Assembly: GCA_008931825.1 (NCBI GenBank)
Contig: QXVZ01013569.1
Location: forward strand, 2,756-66,672
DNA: 63,917 bases
Reading direction: 5' to 3'
Source: Phallusia fumigata
Taxonomy: Eukaryota; Chordata; Ascidiacea; Phlebobranchia; Ascidiidae
Shown here in pieces: positions 1 to 13,990 of this stretch. Under the pieces are notes generated by a model, which was not told where the DNA came from, made no database searches, and worked only from the letters and a program-made list of their open reading frames with translations. The translations under genes and the position numbers were made by a program. Position 1 is the first letter of the stretch. The number at the start of each line of letters is the position of its first letter.

Positions 1-125
1 GGGGGGGGGTTAATTGTCGCTTTTAGGGGGACTGTGTTAAAAGGAACTGAAAGGCTATGCCTATTTTATCTTGCCCAGCACTGTTTATTATTTGGCATTC
101 AGAAGTTTGTAATGTTTGCTAACAG

Positions 126-3100
126 GGGGATTCCAGTTTGTGCAACCCCGACATATTCACACAACAAACGGATTTCTTCAGCTCAACTTGACTGTGGAAG
201 TGACCGACCTTAAAATAGATTGGTTGACGGTTCGCCGACGTAGCTACAACCGCGAGATTCCCGCTCCCACTTGGCAAATCAAACCTGGAGACACAGTCAA
301 CTTAACATTGGTATTTTTTGTTTTAATGTGGAGTTGCTTTTTCACCAGTGTATTACTACAAAATATACCCCCAACATAATAAAAAAGGATAATAAAATCA
401 AGCAATAATTGTATATTATAAGTCATCGTTAAACGACACACAGAGCAAATCACCCGTTGCTATAATTAAATGATTTGTTGTTAAGCCGTTGGTTTGTCCT
501 CACAAAGGTCCACCGGAAAATTGCGACACACTTCCGCAACCGATTATATGAGTAAATGGTTAACATTAGTGTTTATGTAACAAAAAAAGTAGCATTAATT
601 TCGTTTGTACATGTTTTAAATTCAAACTAAAAAAACGATCTTTTAGACTAATAAACTGACGACTCCAGACTCTTTTTCGAAACACAACAGCTACCAGTTT
701 CCAAACCACACATATATACACACTCACGGATTGCACATTAGTGGATTGGTAGGGGATTTATTCCCAAACGCATTATTTATTAGTCTTTAAACCAACCTCT
801 TACTACAGCGCCCCCATGATAACGTCTTCGTTAACGTTACGCCAGACAATGGCCAATATCATTACAACTATCCGATAGTTTCTGACCATCCACCTGGCAC
901 GTATTGGTATCACCCGCACCTGCACGGGTCTGTAGACTTCCAGGTAATGACATCGCTTTGCTTTTGGGGTGCATGCCAACATCCAATGACGAAAATATGA
1001 GCTTTTTACCAGACCTACAGTGGAATGTCTGGAATGATTATTGTAGAGGATCCGACCGATTCAAGAACTCCCCAACATCTACAAGATGTTTCTTGTCCCA
1101 AGAACTGCGAACACGATATCCAGTTGGTTTTTCAGTCTCTTCTAATGTATTCAAGAGTACCCGGAACACGCGATGATGGTTTTGCTCATCTCCAAGTGGA
1201 AATAGGAGATCGACTGTTTTCGTACGGTTATCTATCTGTGATTATAATCGTATCCTAAGCATATAAGATTCTATGTCATGGTCATAATGTTCTTGCAGGC
1301 TAAACAGGACAAGAATTAACAGACCCCGAAACGAAACGTTATTTGATTGGATGATCGACGAACGTAACGGAGTAAACAACTTTACTACCAACGGTCTACT
1401 TAATCCTGTGATGAAACTTGTCACTGGACAAATCAAACGATTCAGGTAATGCTAATCTTCGTTGAGCGTTATCCTGAAAATTGAATTTCATTCACTGTTT
1501 TAGAATGGTAAACGCTGGAGTCGCCTCGATTTTAGAACTGTTTACTTCGGATGAGCATAACAACTCAGCGTGTGATTTCCATGAGATCGCCATCGATGGT
1601 GTTTATCTTGACAAAGCGACTGCGCCCCGATTCGGAAAAAGCTTTCTTGTTCCTGCATCGAGAGTAGACTGGTTGGTCGTCTGCAACAAACCAGGAACCT
1701 ATTACGTAATATTTATTAATATCATGATTTTCATTTTTATCAGCCGTTTAACAACAAATCTGTTGCAGTTAAAATCCTACTCACCAGAATTTGAATCAAT
1801 TTCTACCGAAGTTATAACTAGAATCAATGGCACTCTACTTACGATTGTAGTTACTGGTCCACCCACGTCCACCATCATACAAACAGGCCTTCCAAAGCGA
1901 CCTGATTACATGACAGATTTCCGAAATTTGAAACAGGATGAAGTACATGGTCGCTTTGTAATCGAGACTGGAAGCGGTTTGACATTAAACCGAGAATTGT
2001 TTGAAAGCGAGGCGTTCTGGAGGTAGGTCAAGATACAACACGTATGCAGTATCTATGTTCCACTTTTGTTTACTATACTACATAATTTTCAACACTAAGC
2101 AAATGTAAATGACATGAGCAAGCTTCTAATGGTGGAGTGCGACATTGGAACAAAATACTTTCGTCTATTTAACACTACACGCTGAATGGCAATGGTAAGC
2201 TTTATCATACCTGTGTTTAAAGGTACAACGTTGAGGTAGACACCGTGCAGGAATGGTATTTGACAAACACTGGTACTGAAGAAAGTCACCCTATCCACAT
2301 GCACGTCAACAACTTTCAGGTATTGCAATATTTGTAACGATGAAGTTGTCCGACATTAAAACCAAAAATGTCACTCAGGTGATCAGTTACAATCCATACA
2401 CCGGACCGTTCGACAACACAAGTCAGAAGTATTGGAATCAAGACAAGAAACCCTGTTTCTATCAATGGAGTGGCTACAATGGTATTCTTTTTTTAAAGAA
2501 CAAAATTGTTTGTTTTATGACGTTACACATACTCGCCATTATTTGCAGAATCAGTACAAATTCCTATGCCAGAAAACCCACTTAAATATATCGGACACGA
2601 TAAACGTTGGAAAAACGGAAACGGTGGCCCAGAAACCATTGGTCTTTCGCAGCCCGGAGTATTTCGTGACGTCATCCTTGTCCCGCCTTTAGCTAACATA
2701 ACAGTAAACACGTGATAACGTACTGGGGGTGATTCAGTGCGGCAAACAGCTCTGTGTACTTGTTTGTAGATTCCATTTATGCCAGACAAGTTTACTGGTG
2801 ATGCTGTGATACATTGTCATATTTTGCCACATGAAGACTTGGGAATGATGATGTCTATCAACATTCTGCCGAAGGGTATGATAAGCTAGTGGACTAACTA
2901 ATTAACTGAGGACTTAATAATTTGGTTGTTAAATGTTACAAATAGTTTGTTTTGCTTTTTTGTATGATAATTGCACTTTGTCCATTAGGTTCAGACTTGA
3001 ATAAAAATGTGTCGGTGAAATCAGGAAATTCGTATCCAGGAACCTGCAATAAATGCGATGCTTTTCCTTTTAATGCAAAAAGCCCTTGCAATGGAGAGCA

Positions 3101-3239
3101 AGCACCTGTTTTCGAGTTGATCAGGTTGGAAAACGCTGCAAACAACATATTTTTCCAAACCTAATGCTTTCTATTTTTATTCAGATGGTTTTTCTCTTTC
3201 TTATTCACTTTAGTCTGCGTGCTTTTATGCAGGGGATAA
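126..3239 (+). CDS. Multicopper oxidase A (laccase-like), 5' truncated by window edge
   Basis: Laccase-type multicopper oxidase; the family oxidises phenols or metals with reduction of O2 to water. Exons: 126-310, 647-748, 809-943, 1013-1221, 1299-1445, 1504-1705, 1769-2022, 2223-2319, 2379-2481, 2549-2703, 2770-2875, 2989-3124, 3185-3239. All junctions are GT..AG and phase-consistent, giving 627 residues. All four copper motifs are present: IHTHG, WYHPHLHG, HPIHMH and IHCHILPHEDLGMM (the type 1 Cys flanked by His), so it should be active. The signal-peptide exon lies before the window. The last exon encodes a short hydrophobic tail (WFFSFLFTLVCVLLC), suggesting a membrane or GPI anchor. The gene is convergent with paralogue B at 4569-8546. 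Exon 4 is 18 nt longer than in B and C. AATAAA at 3422-3427 could be its poly(A) signal. Substrate unknown. Confidence 0.93.
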
Positions 3240-4568
3240 ACTGCCGAAACTTATTGCAATCTTCCAACAAATATTCTGCCTTTTCAGTCACATGTACAGC
3301 GCTTACCTAACAATTGTGTTCACTTTAATTCTAGTTTTCCGAAGATTTTTTACTGTACAAAATTGATTCATTAACCTTTTTTCTGAAGTATTGCTTTAAG
3401 AAGGAATGGAGGTGATTCCGAAATAAAACTTTTAACTAGTGTTGAATGAGATTAAATAATCCCAAACCACTTGGGCTTAACCAACACCTAAACGGCGATA
3501 ACATGTTGACTTCAAATTTCCTTTATGCATGGTAACGAGACTTATTTAAGTGAAGTCTATGTGCTCATCAACTATTTTAAACGAAAAAAACAGTCTACAG
3601 CAGTGATTCTTTCTTGACCAGCATCCTTTTGAAATCAACAACCAGTTTTCGCATCCTGTTCTGTAATTTCCGGAAAGTATTCATTGTAGCTATATACGAT
3701 AATTAAGCATCTTGTAAACTTCCTCAAAGGTTGTCGATCAATGTTTCTCAAACTTTTTTAAATGTTTTACATGATAGTCTCCCTGCAATTTGTTTATGAC
3801 TCGGGGCCCAATCAAAATTAACTCTATTGCAGTTCAGCAATGCTTTCTGTGTGTCAATTGTTAACTATGTCATATAACAGAATTACGCGGTTGTGCCACA
3901 AAGGTGGCGATCAACGCCGAACATGAAACGTGCATCCGGAATATATCCCTATTAAGCGATATATCACCGGCTGAGAGAGACTAAAAACGTTTCACGGATC
4001 CCTGGGTGNGGCCCAATCAAAATTAACTCTATTGCAGTTCGGCAATGCTTTCTATGTGTCAATTGTTAACTATGTCATGTAACAGAATTACGCGGTTGAG
4101 CCACAAAGGTAGCGATCAACGCCGAACATGAAACGTACATCCGGAATATATCCCTATTAAGCGATATATCACCGGCTAAGAGAGACTAAAAACGTTTCGC
4201 GGATCCCTGGGTGACCGCGGCTCCACTTTGAGAACCACTGTTGCAGACATGATAAAGTATCCATACAACTAACCCTTGTGTTTCAGCTTCTTTATACACC
4301 TTAAGATCATACAGTGGTTAATAACCTCAAACTACCTTGGTCTCCCTTGGTCGTCTTGCAACTGGCCCTGGCAGTGTAAGTCAACAACGAGTTTAGTTTG
4401 AGAATTTTGTATACAGTTACAAATAGAGGCTAAATTTAACGTTTTTATGTACAACAGATATCTTTGGGGATTTCATTTAGAAGATTCTTATTTTGGATCT
4501 AGGAGATGTAAGTAATTTATCAAACCGAACTGCACATTCAGTAGTGAACACAACAATACGGCTTTCAA
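3240..4568. other. Intergenic region between convergent oxidase genes
   Basis: This 1.3-kb stretch separates the 3' ends of oxidases A and B. It holds the putative AATAAA of gene A (3422-3427) and a contig join at 4009 with a repeated 204-bp block. I see no coding exon or RNA gene. Confidence 0.6.
3805..4213 (+). repeat. 204-bp block repeated across contig join (N at 4009)
   Basis: Bases 3805-4008 are repeated at 4010-4213 with only a few substitutions, and a single N sits exactly between the copies. The first copy ends and the second begins at the N, which is what an unmerged overlap between two allelic contig ends looks like. It lies in noncoding DNA. Confidence 0.9.
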
Positions 4569-7500
4569 TTACTGCAAATCGTTAAGACTGAAATACAACC
4601 AGCAAGTTGAAATTGACACAAGAGCAACTATCCACCTGTGAGAAAACAATGCAGCAGTTAGCCAGGGTAAACTTGTTACTCATATGTTATATTTAATAGT
4701 ACCTATCAAACGTGGGATAAAGTGCTGATCCTGACCCCCCACATTGACTTCCGTTGTTAAAGGGGAACGGATCACACTTGTCACAAGTTCCTGGGTAGGC
4801 ATTTCCTGACCTTACCGATACGTTGGCGTTTAAATCTGATCCTGTGGTAAAAAAGGTTAAAATCTACTTTGCCCTTGGTGCAACATCGATGTCCAACCTT
4901 TACCCAAAATGACCAAAATGTTTCTTAGTTATGCGAGGGGAGCTTACCTTTCGGTAAAATTCTTACAGTGGTCATCATTCCAAAATCTTCGTGGATCAAA
5001 ATATGACAGTGTATTACAACATCGCCCACAAACTTGTTGGTCATAAACCGAATCTGAAAAAGTTTGTGATCTAAACCCTAAGCAGACATTAGTCGCTAAA
5101 AACTAAGTATTTACTGTGATATTGGACAACGGAGGCACCAAGATGACGTCACGAAACACACCAGGCTGCGAGAGACCGATGGTCTCAGGACCACCGTTAC
5201 CGTTCTTCCAACGCTTGTCGTGGCCGAGATATTTAAGTGGCTCTTTCGGTATTTCAACGTGCTTGGACTCTGTTTCACAAGAATACGAAATAAAATTGGA
5301 TAACCAAGTGACAAATAGGTCTTAAAAGTAATTAAATTACTGTTGTAGGTGCGATGCTGATAAAAGCAAGGTTCCTTTTTTTGGTTCCAATACTTCTCGC
5401 TGTTATTGTCAAACGGCCCGGTGTAAGGATTGTAACTGATCACCTACATATTGAACAAACCGTAGGAATTTTCATGGGTTTTTTTAATCTTCCATGTTAT
5501 TTTTCTTGAGATACTTTACTTGAAAGCTATTGACATGAATATGAATTGGGTGGCTTCCGGTTGTCCCGGTGTTAGTCAGGTACCATTCCTGGGCAGTGTT
5601 TACTTCTACGTTGTATCTGAAAATGAAAAGAACTGCCTAGCTCTAATTGTCAATCATATATCTTAGTCAGCTTTCATAAGAACGCTATTGGTTCCCACAA
5701 ACTTTTTGTATAAATTATGATTTACCTCCAGAATTCTTCGCTTTGGAAGTATTCTCTGTTTAGTGTGATTCCATCACCAGCCTCGAGTACAAAACGTCCA
5801 TGAACTTGATCTTGAGTTAAGTTACGGAAGTCTGACACGTAATCCGGTCGTTTGGGGAGTTCAGTTGGTATGATTGTTTTTGTTTCTGGACCACTTACTA
5901 AAATCGAGAGAAGGGTTCCGTTGTATCTGGTGATGCTTCCAGTGGAAATCATCTCGAATATCGGGGAGTAAGATTTTACCTGCAGACAAACGCTGGTTTA
6001 ATCTGTCAAGTTGAAAAAGTTTTCTTGTAAACCATACATAGTATTTTCCGGGTTTGTTGCAAACGACCAACCAGTCCACTCTTGATGAGGGAACAACAAA
6101 ACTTTTTCCAAATCGCGGTCGAGTCGCCTTGTCCAAATAAACTCCATCGACGGCTATCTCATAAAAATCACAGGCCGAGTTGTTATTCTCATCCGATATA
6201 AACAGTTCTAAAACCGCTCTTGCCCCTGCGTTAACCATCCTGCAACAGAAACAGGAAAATTTTTTGGTAGGAACGCAATAACACAAAACCGTCTTATATT
6301 CACCTAAACCGTTTAATTTGTCCAGTGGTGATGTTTAAGACAGGATTCAGTAATCCGTTGGTAGTAAAGTTGTTAACACCGTTGGCGGCTTTCTTTATCC
6401 AATCAAATAGAGTTTCATTTCCTGCTCCGTTGATTTTGGTCATATTAAGTCTGTACATTAAAAGCAGGGTTGAAAGTAATAAAAAGTAAATGAAAGTAAA
6501 TAAAATCTCACTTTAAATACAAATTTCAGTTATTAGTATGTTAATTTTTCATACATAAATATTTTGAGTAACCCATTATGTACGTAAAAAGTCGGTCATG
6601 AATTGATTTTTGCGCAGATGCGAATCCACCACCAGAATAGAGCAGAAGGGATTGGAATATCAGCTGCACATCGTGTACGCAGTTATTGGGACACGATGCG
6701 TCCTGTATATGCTGGGGTGTTCCAGCCTCAGTTGGATCCTCTACAATGATCATACCAGACATTCCGCTGTTCGTCTGCACATGTTAAAATAGGCTTGTAA
6801 TTGTACAGCACTCACTGCTCAAGTTGTTAATGTCACACATTTCAACCGCCCCACCTGAAAATCAACAGATCCGTGAAGATGAGGATGATACCAGTATGTT
6901 CCAGCTGGATGGTCGGACACTATCGGATAGTTATAATGATATTGCCCATTGTCAGGAGTGATGTTAACAAAGACATTGTCATGGGGTCGCTGTGAAGTAT
7001 TGCTCTTTATTAAATCGTTTTACCTGTGGGTTTTTGTTTGGTAAAGTATCTTACCAGTCCGCTGACGTGCAAGCCGTGTGTGTGGATATTTGTGTGGTTC
7101 GGGAATTGCCGTTTGTTGTGTCCAGAAAAGAATTCCGGCCTTTCTAGTTTGTTGGTCTGTAAAAATATTTTTTAGGGAAGAATGTTTTCAAGTCCTTCAC
7201 GATGGTCCAAGAAATGAATGTCGAGAAACTCTTTTGTCAATACTTGTCTAATTTTTCCAAAGTGAGTAATATTCTTAACGCATCCGTTTGTTAACTTGTG
7301 TGGGCAAAAAAGCCTGTTTTTCAAAATTTAACCACTGTTGAACCTACCACGTAATGACGTTCCACAGGAACTGAGCTCCGCATTTAACCTGCCGCGTGGT
7401 TTACGCCCACTATTGTTAAACACACGGTTATCCCGGATATGTGCCTTTTGTGATGTCACAATGTGGAGAAACCAACAACAAGAATGAGGAAGCAAATGAT

Positions 7501-8546
7501 TTCACTTAAACGACACACGCTCTTCCTGTTTAACGTTTGACAAAGCCACTTCCTTTATTACAATGACACATCAGGAGTTGTTTGATGGACAAGCAGCAGT
7601 TGCCTTTTTTGCTAAGAAACCACCCAACCCCGTTTTAACATCCAATTTACATTTACTTCGTATGCATAACTTGGACTTTATTTTTCAACATTTTGTTTTT
7701 TGTCACATGTGTTGTTAAGAAATTAAATCATTGGCCAAACAACAAATGGTTCTTAGTTCGCTTTATCTGTGCAAAAGATCACTTAAATGCAAAAAATATG
7801 ATTACCAATGTTAAGTTGACGGTGTCTCCAGGTTTAATTCGCCACGTCGGTCCCGGAAATTCCCCGTTGTAACTTCGTCTGCGAACTGTCAGCCAATCCA
7901 CTGTGAGCTCGCCGACTTGCATTGACAGGTTGAGCTGAAGAAACCCCTTTGTAGAATAAACTTGTCGAGGCTGAACCAAAGGAAGTCCCCCTGCGAAAAT
8001 GCCAAGGATATTAATGCTTAGTTTGTCTATTTCATATGACGTATCGAAACTAAAACTAGACCCAAGACGCAAAGGTCCATGATCTCGCCAATTGCAGTGG
8101 CAAGGCTGTTTAAAAGGGCTTGGGGTCAATTGGTTGTTTTATACAATTAAATGTAGATGACGTCATATTCCAAGATGGATAACGTCTACCGTCGGTTTAA
8201 GACAAACTTTCTACGAACAAAAGGCACAGCAATATGTTGTTTAAATATTACACATTCCTGGGTATCACTGGTTCGGCTTATTTATTTAACGCAAGTTTAA
8301 TTGTTGGGTTAAAATGTAGTTGTCGGTCCTTGCTACAGTTACACAAAATGCCGTGATGGTGCAAACTTTGCAGTTATGAGTAGCTTGGTGAAAATAGGAA
8401 CCCTCATTTAGGTTGAAATTACATTTAAATTACTTACCCTTGAGTCTACATGGGGAAGTCCTACTGCATTTCTGCATTTCCGTTACCCCAGATTTAAAGA
8501 GTATTACACAGAATACAAAAAGTACTGTTACAAGTTTCATCCCCAT
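4569..8546 (-). CDS. Multicopper oxidase B (laccase-like), complete
   Basis: Complete 14-exon laccase-like oxidase of 663 residues. Exons in transcription order: 8546-8438, 7990-7806, 7156-7055, 6989-6855, 6774-6584, 6450-6304, 6239-6038, 5979-5726, 5616-5520, 5443-5341, 5269-5115, 5053-4948, 4841-4703, 4635-4569. The chosen start (MGMKLVTVLFVFCVILF) is a good signal peptide; an in-frame upstream ATG at 8618 is possible but less likely. Copper motifs IHTHG, WYHPHLHG, HPIHIH and IHCHILIHEDFGMM are all intact. The last exon gives a hydrophobic tail (WIVALVSISTCWLYF) like that of gene A, so it is probably membrane-attached and extracellular. Most internal exons have exactly the same length as in A (for example 185, 102, 135, 147, 202, 254, 97, 103, 155 and 106 nt), so the two are recent duplicates in inverted orientation. 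Confidence 0.95.
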
Positions 8547-9799
8547 TTTGTCTAAATATCTGAAAACAACTTTAAGATAACCAAACGCAATTTTCGTAAT
8601 ATTGTCTACAGAAAACATCCAACACTCCTACCAAAACACCACCTCTTATGCGAGCAACGTCGATGCTGCGACTTAAACTCGAACTGACGATGCATTCATG
8701 GTAGTCCTTTGTTACGTTGCGGAAAGTCCTGTGAGCAATCCAACATTGCAAAACATTGCTGATCTATGCAAACATTACTCATCTTAGTGGGATGAAAAAT
8801 CACTGGAATTTTCGTGTTCAATAATGCACGCATATTGCAAGATGGTAATTAAACACTTTGAGAATATTTCAAAAAGGCATGTTTGGGCGTTTAGCGGTAT
8901 TATCCAATATGATATATTTTTGATACCACTAAGACGCAATGGGACCCATATTTTTTCCCTAACTGTTCCATTAAAATACAATTAATTAAATATGTGCTGT
9001 GTTTGTTACAACGTCGTTTAACTAAGCTGTAACCGTAAACGTTTCTTTCTCCCAACACTGTAATTTGTTATTATTGATTGCTGCAACTTTTGCTCACAGG
9101 GTGCACAATCGCGGACGTACCGCCGCTTGCAGCAGTAGATACTATTTAATGTGACTACGGACATGCATACTAAAGTATGTAATGGCGGCCGTGTTTTGTC
9201 GAAAACTCTTTGGCTGGGTAAAAAGCACGTAAAAACAGGGGAGTAATTGAAAAAAATTATATTTCATTACATTTTTGACACGGGTAAATGGGATATCACG
9301 CATTTCTCATATTGCGCCAAATGCTACTGTCTTGTGAGCCACTGTGACGTAACGCCTGGTAACGACGATACGTGCAGCTGCAGCGCGTTCCACCTTAATC
9401 CACAAACTTTGCCCTCCATCATTTTCGCGCTTCGTAACGTACTTACGTTGCGCTGTTTACTCTGGCTTGGACATTGTTATCGTGTCGCTTTTCCCCCATG
9501 CGAAATTCCCCCAAGTCAACGCAACCTAACTCAAAAAATTTCATAACAAGGTTTTTAATCATTCATATACATTTTATTAAACTGATTTAATAGTTTTGAA
9601 TGCAGAACAATGATAAAACAACATCAGTATAGGGTGATTATTGATATCATAGTATGTACAGTCCCGTATACAAATCAAGGTGTGTGGACAGAAAAAACGT
9701 TCACAATATAGCCTGTTTCGGTACATAAAGCAAAAACTACACATACAATATGTTTCTGTACTATCGAAATTATTTAACTATTTTCAACCAAAAATCATT
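8547..9799. other. Intergenic region between oxidases B and C
   Basis: Lies upstream of gene B and downstream of gene C, both on the - strand. A TTTATT at 9573-9578 (AATAAA on -) is a candidate poly(A) signal for gene C. No exon, RNA or clear repeat was recognised. Confidence 0.55.
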
Positions 9800-12700
9800 T
9801 TAATTAGGTTGGTTAGCACCCCCGATTGGCGCAGATGGAAACGATTGATTGGTTTGGGGGCCTGTGGGACCAGCAGCATTTTGCATGGGGGGCTTAGGCC
9901 TTGGCATTGCGCTGAGTTTTGGGTTAAGCAACGTCAGTGGTGTGGGCGTTGTTGTCAAGCACTGGCTACCATTGTTAGGCGGAAACGGGTCGCATCGCTG
10001 ACAAGTGCCGGGGTAGGCGTTGCCGGATTTGACGTTAGCGGTAAGGTTTGCACCTGAAACAACAAACAAGTACGCTTGAATCGATCTTACGTGGCAGATA
10101 GAACCAGAAACGGAAGGTAAAGATAAGAAAATAACCTTGGTTTACAATATCGGTGACCATCATCATTCCAGAGTCTTCATGCCCCAGAATGTGACAATGG
10201 ATCGTGACGTCGCCAAGGTATTTGTTGGTCATGAAGCGTATCTAAAAAGATATTAGCAATGCCATTGCAATCCAGCACTTTTATTTGTGACATTCTAAAA
10301 AATATACGACGCGTTTGCTCACCGTGATATTGGAAAGGGGCGGCACCAGAAGTGTGTCACGGTAAACACCTGCGTTAGAATATCCAAGTGTCCCAGTTCC
10401 ACCTTTGGCCCATCTCTGGTCATGTCCGAGATACTTTAGGGGGTCGGATGGGATATTGATAATGGCCGAAGCTGTTGGTATGACAAGGAAAAAATATTTG
10501 TGTTGGAGTGCTGCAGATTGTGTAACCGACATTTACTATTGATTTACCGTTGTATCCGCTGTGCTGGTAGAAACAAGTGTTGTTTTTCTGATCCCAGAGC
10601 TTCCATGCATTGGTGGTTTTGTTTTGGCCGTCAAAAGGTCCCGTGTAGGGATTATAGCTGATAACCTGCAAAGCCAGGGTTTGTCAATCTGGACACTCAT
10701 CGGGAAGCGTGCAAATGTAGCGTTTTTATCCACGCCAGCTCTTAATTAGTTTAACCATTTTAACAAGGAAATGACAATATTAATTTCATCCAGCTAAATA
10801 CTGCAAAAAGTTTCCTCAAAAAAAAAATGAAACGCCGCCAGTTAGAAATCGTTGCTTGACTAGATAAACCTGAAAACTATTGACGTGAATATGAATGGGA
10901 TGGCTGTTGGTTGTTCCAGTGTTGGTCAGGTACCATTCCTGCAGCGTATTCAACTCAACTTTGTACCTGTGACAGACAGCTGAATTGTGTTCGGACTGGA
11001 TTTGCTGTCAAGGCGAAAACATCTGTCAAAAATCTTACCTCCAGTATGTTCCGTTCGAAAACAGATCACGATTCAGAGTTTTTGGTGAGGCCGCTTCGAT
11101 CATGAAACGGCCGTGCACTTCACTTTGCGTGGCGTTTCGGAAATCGGCCTGATACCAAGGTCGTGCCGGCAATGTTGTATTGATAGTGGTGTTGGTTGGC
11201 GACCCTGATACTGAGAGAGTAAGTAAAGTTCCATTGTAACGCGCCGCGTTGCCGATTGAAGGGTCATCAGAAGGCGAAGCAAGAGATGTAAGCTACAAAT
11301 AGGTTTAGGTTTTTTTTTATTAAGCCCATTACAATCAGGTATTGAAACTTGGGCAAAACGTACGTAAAACGTTCCGGGATTGTTGCACACGATCAACCAG
11401 TCAACCTTAGCTGAGGGAACAATAAAGCTTTTTCCAAGATGGGCAGGGGTCGCTTTGTCGAGGTACACGCCATCCCAGGCTATTTCATAAAACTCACAGG
11501 CCGGGTTTCCGTTCGCATCGATAACAAACAGCTCAAGCGTTGGTCCACCGCCGGCATTCACCAATCTATCTAGTCGAAAAGTGAGTAGTCAACGGAAACT
11601 TAGACAATTGTTTTTGAATGTTTTACCTAAAACGCTTGGTCTGTCCTGTAGGTAGATACATGATTGGGTTTAACAGCCCGTTAGTAGTAAAGTTGTTTAC
11701 ACCATTGTTGGGGTCGATCATCCAATCGTACAAGGTCTCATTCGTCCCGGTAACATTGTAGTTCTTTAACCTGAGACGTAAGACCACAATGCATGAAATA
11801 AAAGTTTTCTTTCGATCTAGGCTTGAGTCAACTTACATAAACAAGTTGTCCCCGATTGAAATCTGAAGTTTGGCGAATCCGCCTCCCGAGTAGAGCATTG
11901 TCGGTTGCATGACAAGTTGTACGTCATTCTCACAATGGTTGGGACAGGACACATCTTGTAAATGTTGTGGCGTGCTGGCGTTTGTTGGATCCTCGACGAT
12001 TATCATTCCTCCCATTCCTCCATGAGTCTGAAAGTCAACCGATTAACAAATATAGTTTGCTTCCTAAAACAGTAAAAACTAATGACAAAATACTATAATA
12101 ATGCAGTCCTTACCTGGAACTCGACTGACCCGTGCAAATGAGGGTGGTACCAATAGGTTCCTGACGGGTGCGCGGTTTCCACTGGGTAGTTGTAGTCAAA
12201 ATGCGAATTGTTTGGGTAAATTTGAATAAACACGTTATCATGTGGAACCTGTAATACAAGTGTTTTTAATTGTTATCGACAACTTAGCTTCAAGCGATTT
12301 TTTTTACCTCTCCGCTTATGTGCATTCCGTGCGTGTGAATGTTGGTGCTGTTCGGAAATCGTTGCCCGTTATTCGGTTCTGTTTTTTCGGGGTACGTGAG
12401 AAGGTCAGTCTGTAAGATTAACATGGTGTTTACTTTGAAGTTTCATTTGAAACTGATGATAGCTTACCAATGTCAAATTGACGGTATCGCCAGCCTTCAC
12501 ACGCCATGTTGGACCAGGAATCATTTTATTGTAGCTCCGTCTGTACAGCGTGAGCCAATCGACAGTGAACGGAGTCACCTCCAAATTGAAATTGACTTTG
12601 AGAAAACCATTCGAAGAAACAAGATGTGGTGGCTGCGTGAAGTTTAGGCCGCCTGGAAAACCAGAACAGTTAAGTTTATTTTTCGAGTTTTTCGATTCGG

Positions 12701-12823
12701 CAAACTATCGAGAAGCTTACCTTTCAGCTTGCATGGTGACGTATAGTTACATGCTTGGTGCGTAAGTGTAGCAGTTTTTAGCAAAACTACCGTTGCAAAC
12801 CACAAAGAAATCTGACGGGCCAT
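9800..12823 (-). CDS. Multicopper oxidase C (laccase-like), complete, no membrane tail
   Basis: Complete 13-exon laccase-like oxidase, 679 residues. Exons: 12823-12721, 12652-12468, 12409-12308, 12248-12114, 12027-11837, 11770-11627, 11565-11364, 11292-11039, 10966-10870, 10665-10548, 10471-10323, 10241-10136, 10053-9800. It starts with a signal peptide (MARQISLWFATVVLLKTATL). Copper ligands are intact: IHTHG, WYHPHLHG, HPIHIH, IHCHILGHEDSGMMM. It differs from A and B at the C-terminus. The exon equivalent to their penultimate one reads on into a Pro-rich tail (PMQNAAGPTGPQTNQ region) and stops, with no hydrophobic segment, so this copy should be soluble. It lies head-to-tail upstream of gene B and head-to-head with MCCC1. 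Confidence 0.95.
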
Positions 12824-13990
12824 ACGCTTTTAATTGACCTAACACCCTTAAACCGACAAGATGTTCGACGTCCACGATTCCGTACTCTGCGTCGCTGAAG
12901 GTGGTCAAAAATTAAGCCGGATTATTAAGCAAGGGCGCAATCGACTTAAATGCCAAATCTTAGAATATGTGGCTTGGTTTAAATAGTGTTTGACCATCAG
13001 GTGGTCGGATGTACCATCAATTTGTTAGAGGATACATCCTTTAACCCAAACCATTTTCTTTGACATTTTACTGTTTACAAATGACAAGGTAATATATCCG
13101 GTTCCGCTGCGTGCGAGAGGTAATTTAACTAGGTTGTATTACTAAAACATATTACTCAACAAAAGTTCGCAAAACATCCTGAGAGAAAGAGAGTGTGGTA
13201 AATGGTAATCATTTATGAGAGTGATGCGCAAAAACCAATTTGTACTTTAACCAAGCAGGCATGCTTTTGACGATTGTTCCATTGCAAAGTTTTTGCCTGT
13301 GCACAGAAAAAAGGCAATCCACTGCGTTTTAACGGATCCACAGTTTCCACGCCAAGACCGATATTTACAAAGTAATTACAAAATACCCTAATTGGCGCCA
13401 CCACATTTGGTATATTAGTGCATGGTTTTTTACCATTCTATGGTTTCTACGAAGAAAACTCCCTATTCTGCACCCATGCGTATCAAAATCCAATGTTACG
13501 TACTGCACACCGCACAGTGCACTAATGTTTTGCTTTAATAGAAGGAATTTGTGAAAATAGTCAGTTGAGTTTTACTGGCTAGGATCTAGCATGGTGCAGC
13601 TCTTTTTCCGCAAGTATTGCATTTAGTTTTTTTTCTGCCAAACATGCATAAGAACATGGTCCAGTCCAAATATCTGTGTTTTTCTTGCGTCTGGTTGACT
13701 CACATTTGTAGCTTTTGTGTTTGTAATAGCCTTAATAAATATCAATCTAACCTAAGATATTAATCTGACTTTTTTCTTGAAGTAGCAAATGCACACAAAG
13801 ATAAATTATTTTTTAAAAAGAGCAGCATTGGGTTACGGGTTTCCTTGTTTTCAGTTTATTGGTGGTAAATGTTGGTTATGTATACAGTATACTCAAAGCA
13901 TGGTCATTAAAATTATGATTTTACTCTTTGCTTTGTAGGTTCTGCCTTTGTTTGGCTGTTTTGTGATTTTTTCACTTATTTGACAAAACA
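12824..13990. other. Intergenic region between divergent oxidase C and MCCC1
   Basis: About 1.2 kb between the start codons of oxidase C (-) and MCCC1 (+), so it should hold both promoters. I see no confident TATA box, exon or repeat; the half next to MCCC1 is AT-rich. Confidence 0.5.

Noticed and set aside
7991-8129. Open extension upstream of the second oxidase B exon
   Set aside because: The frame is open, but the acceptor at 7991 gives the same exon length and phase as in genes A and C, and no in-phase acceptor exists further upstream.
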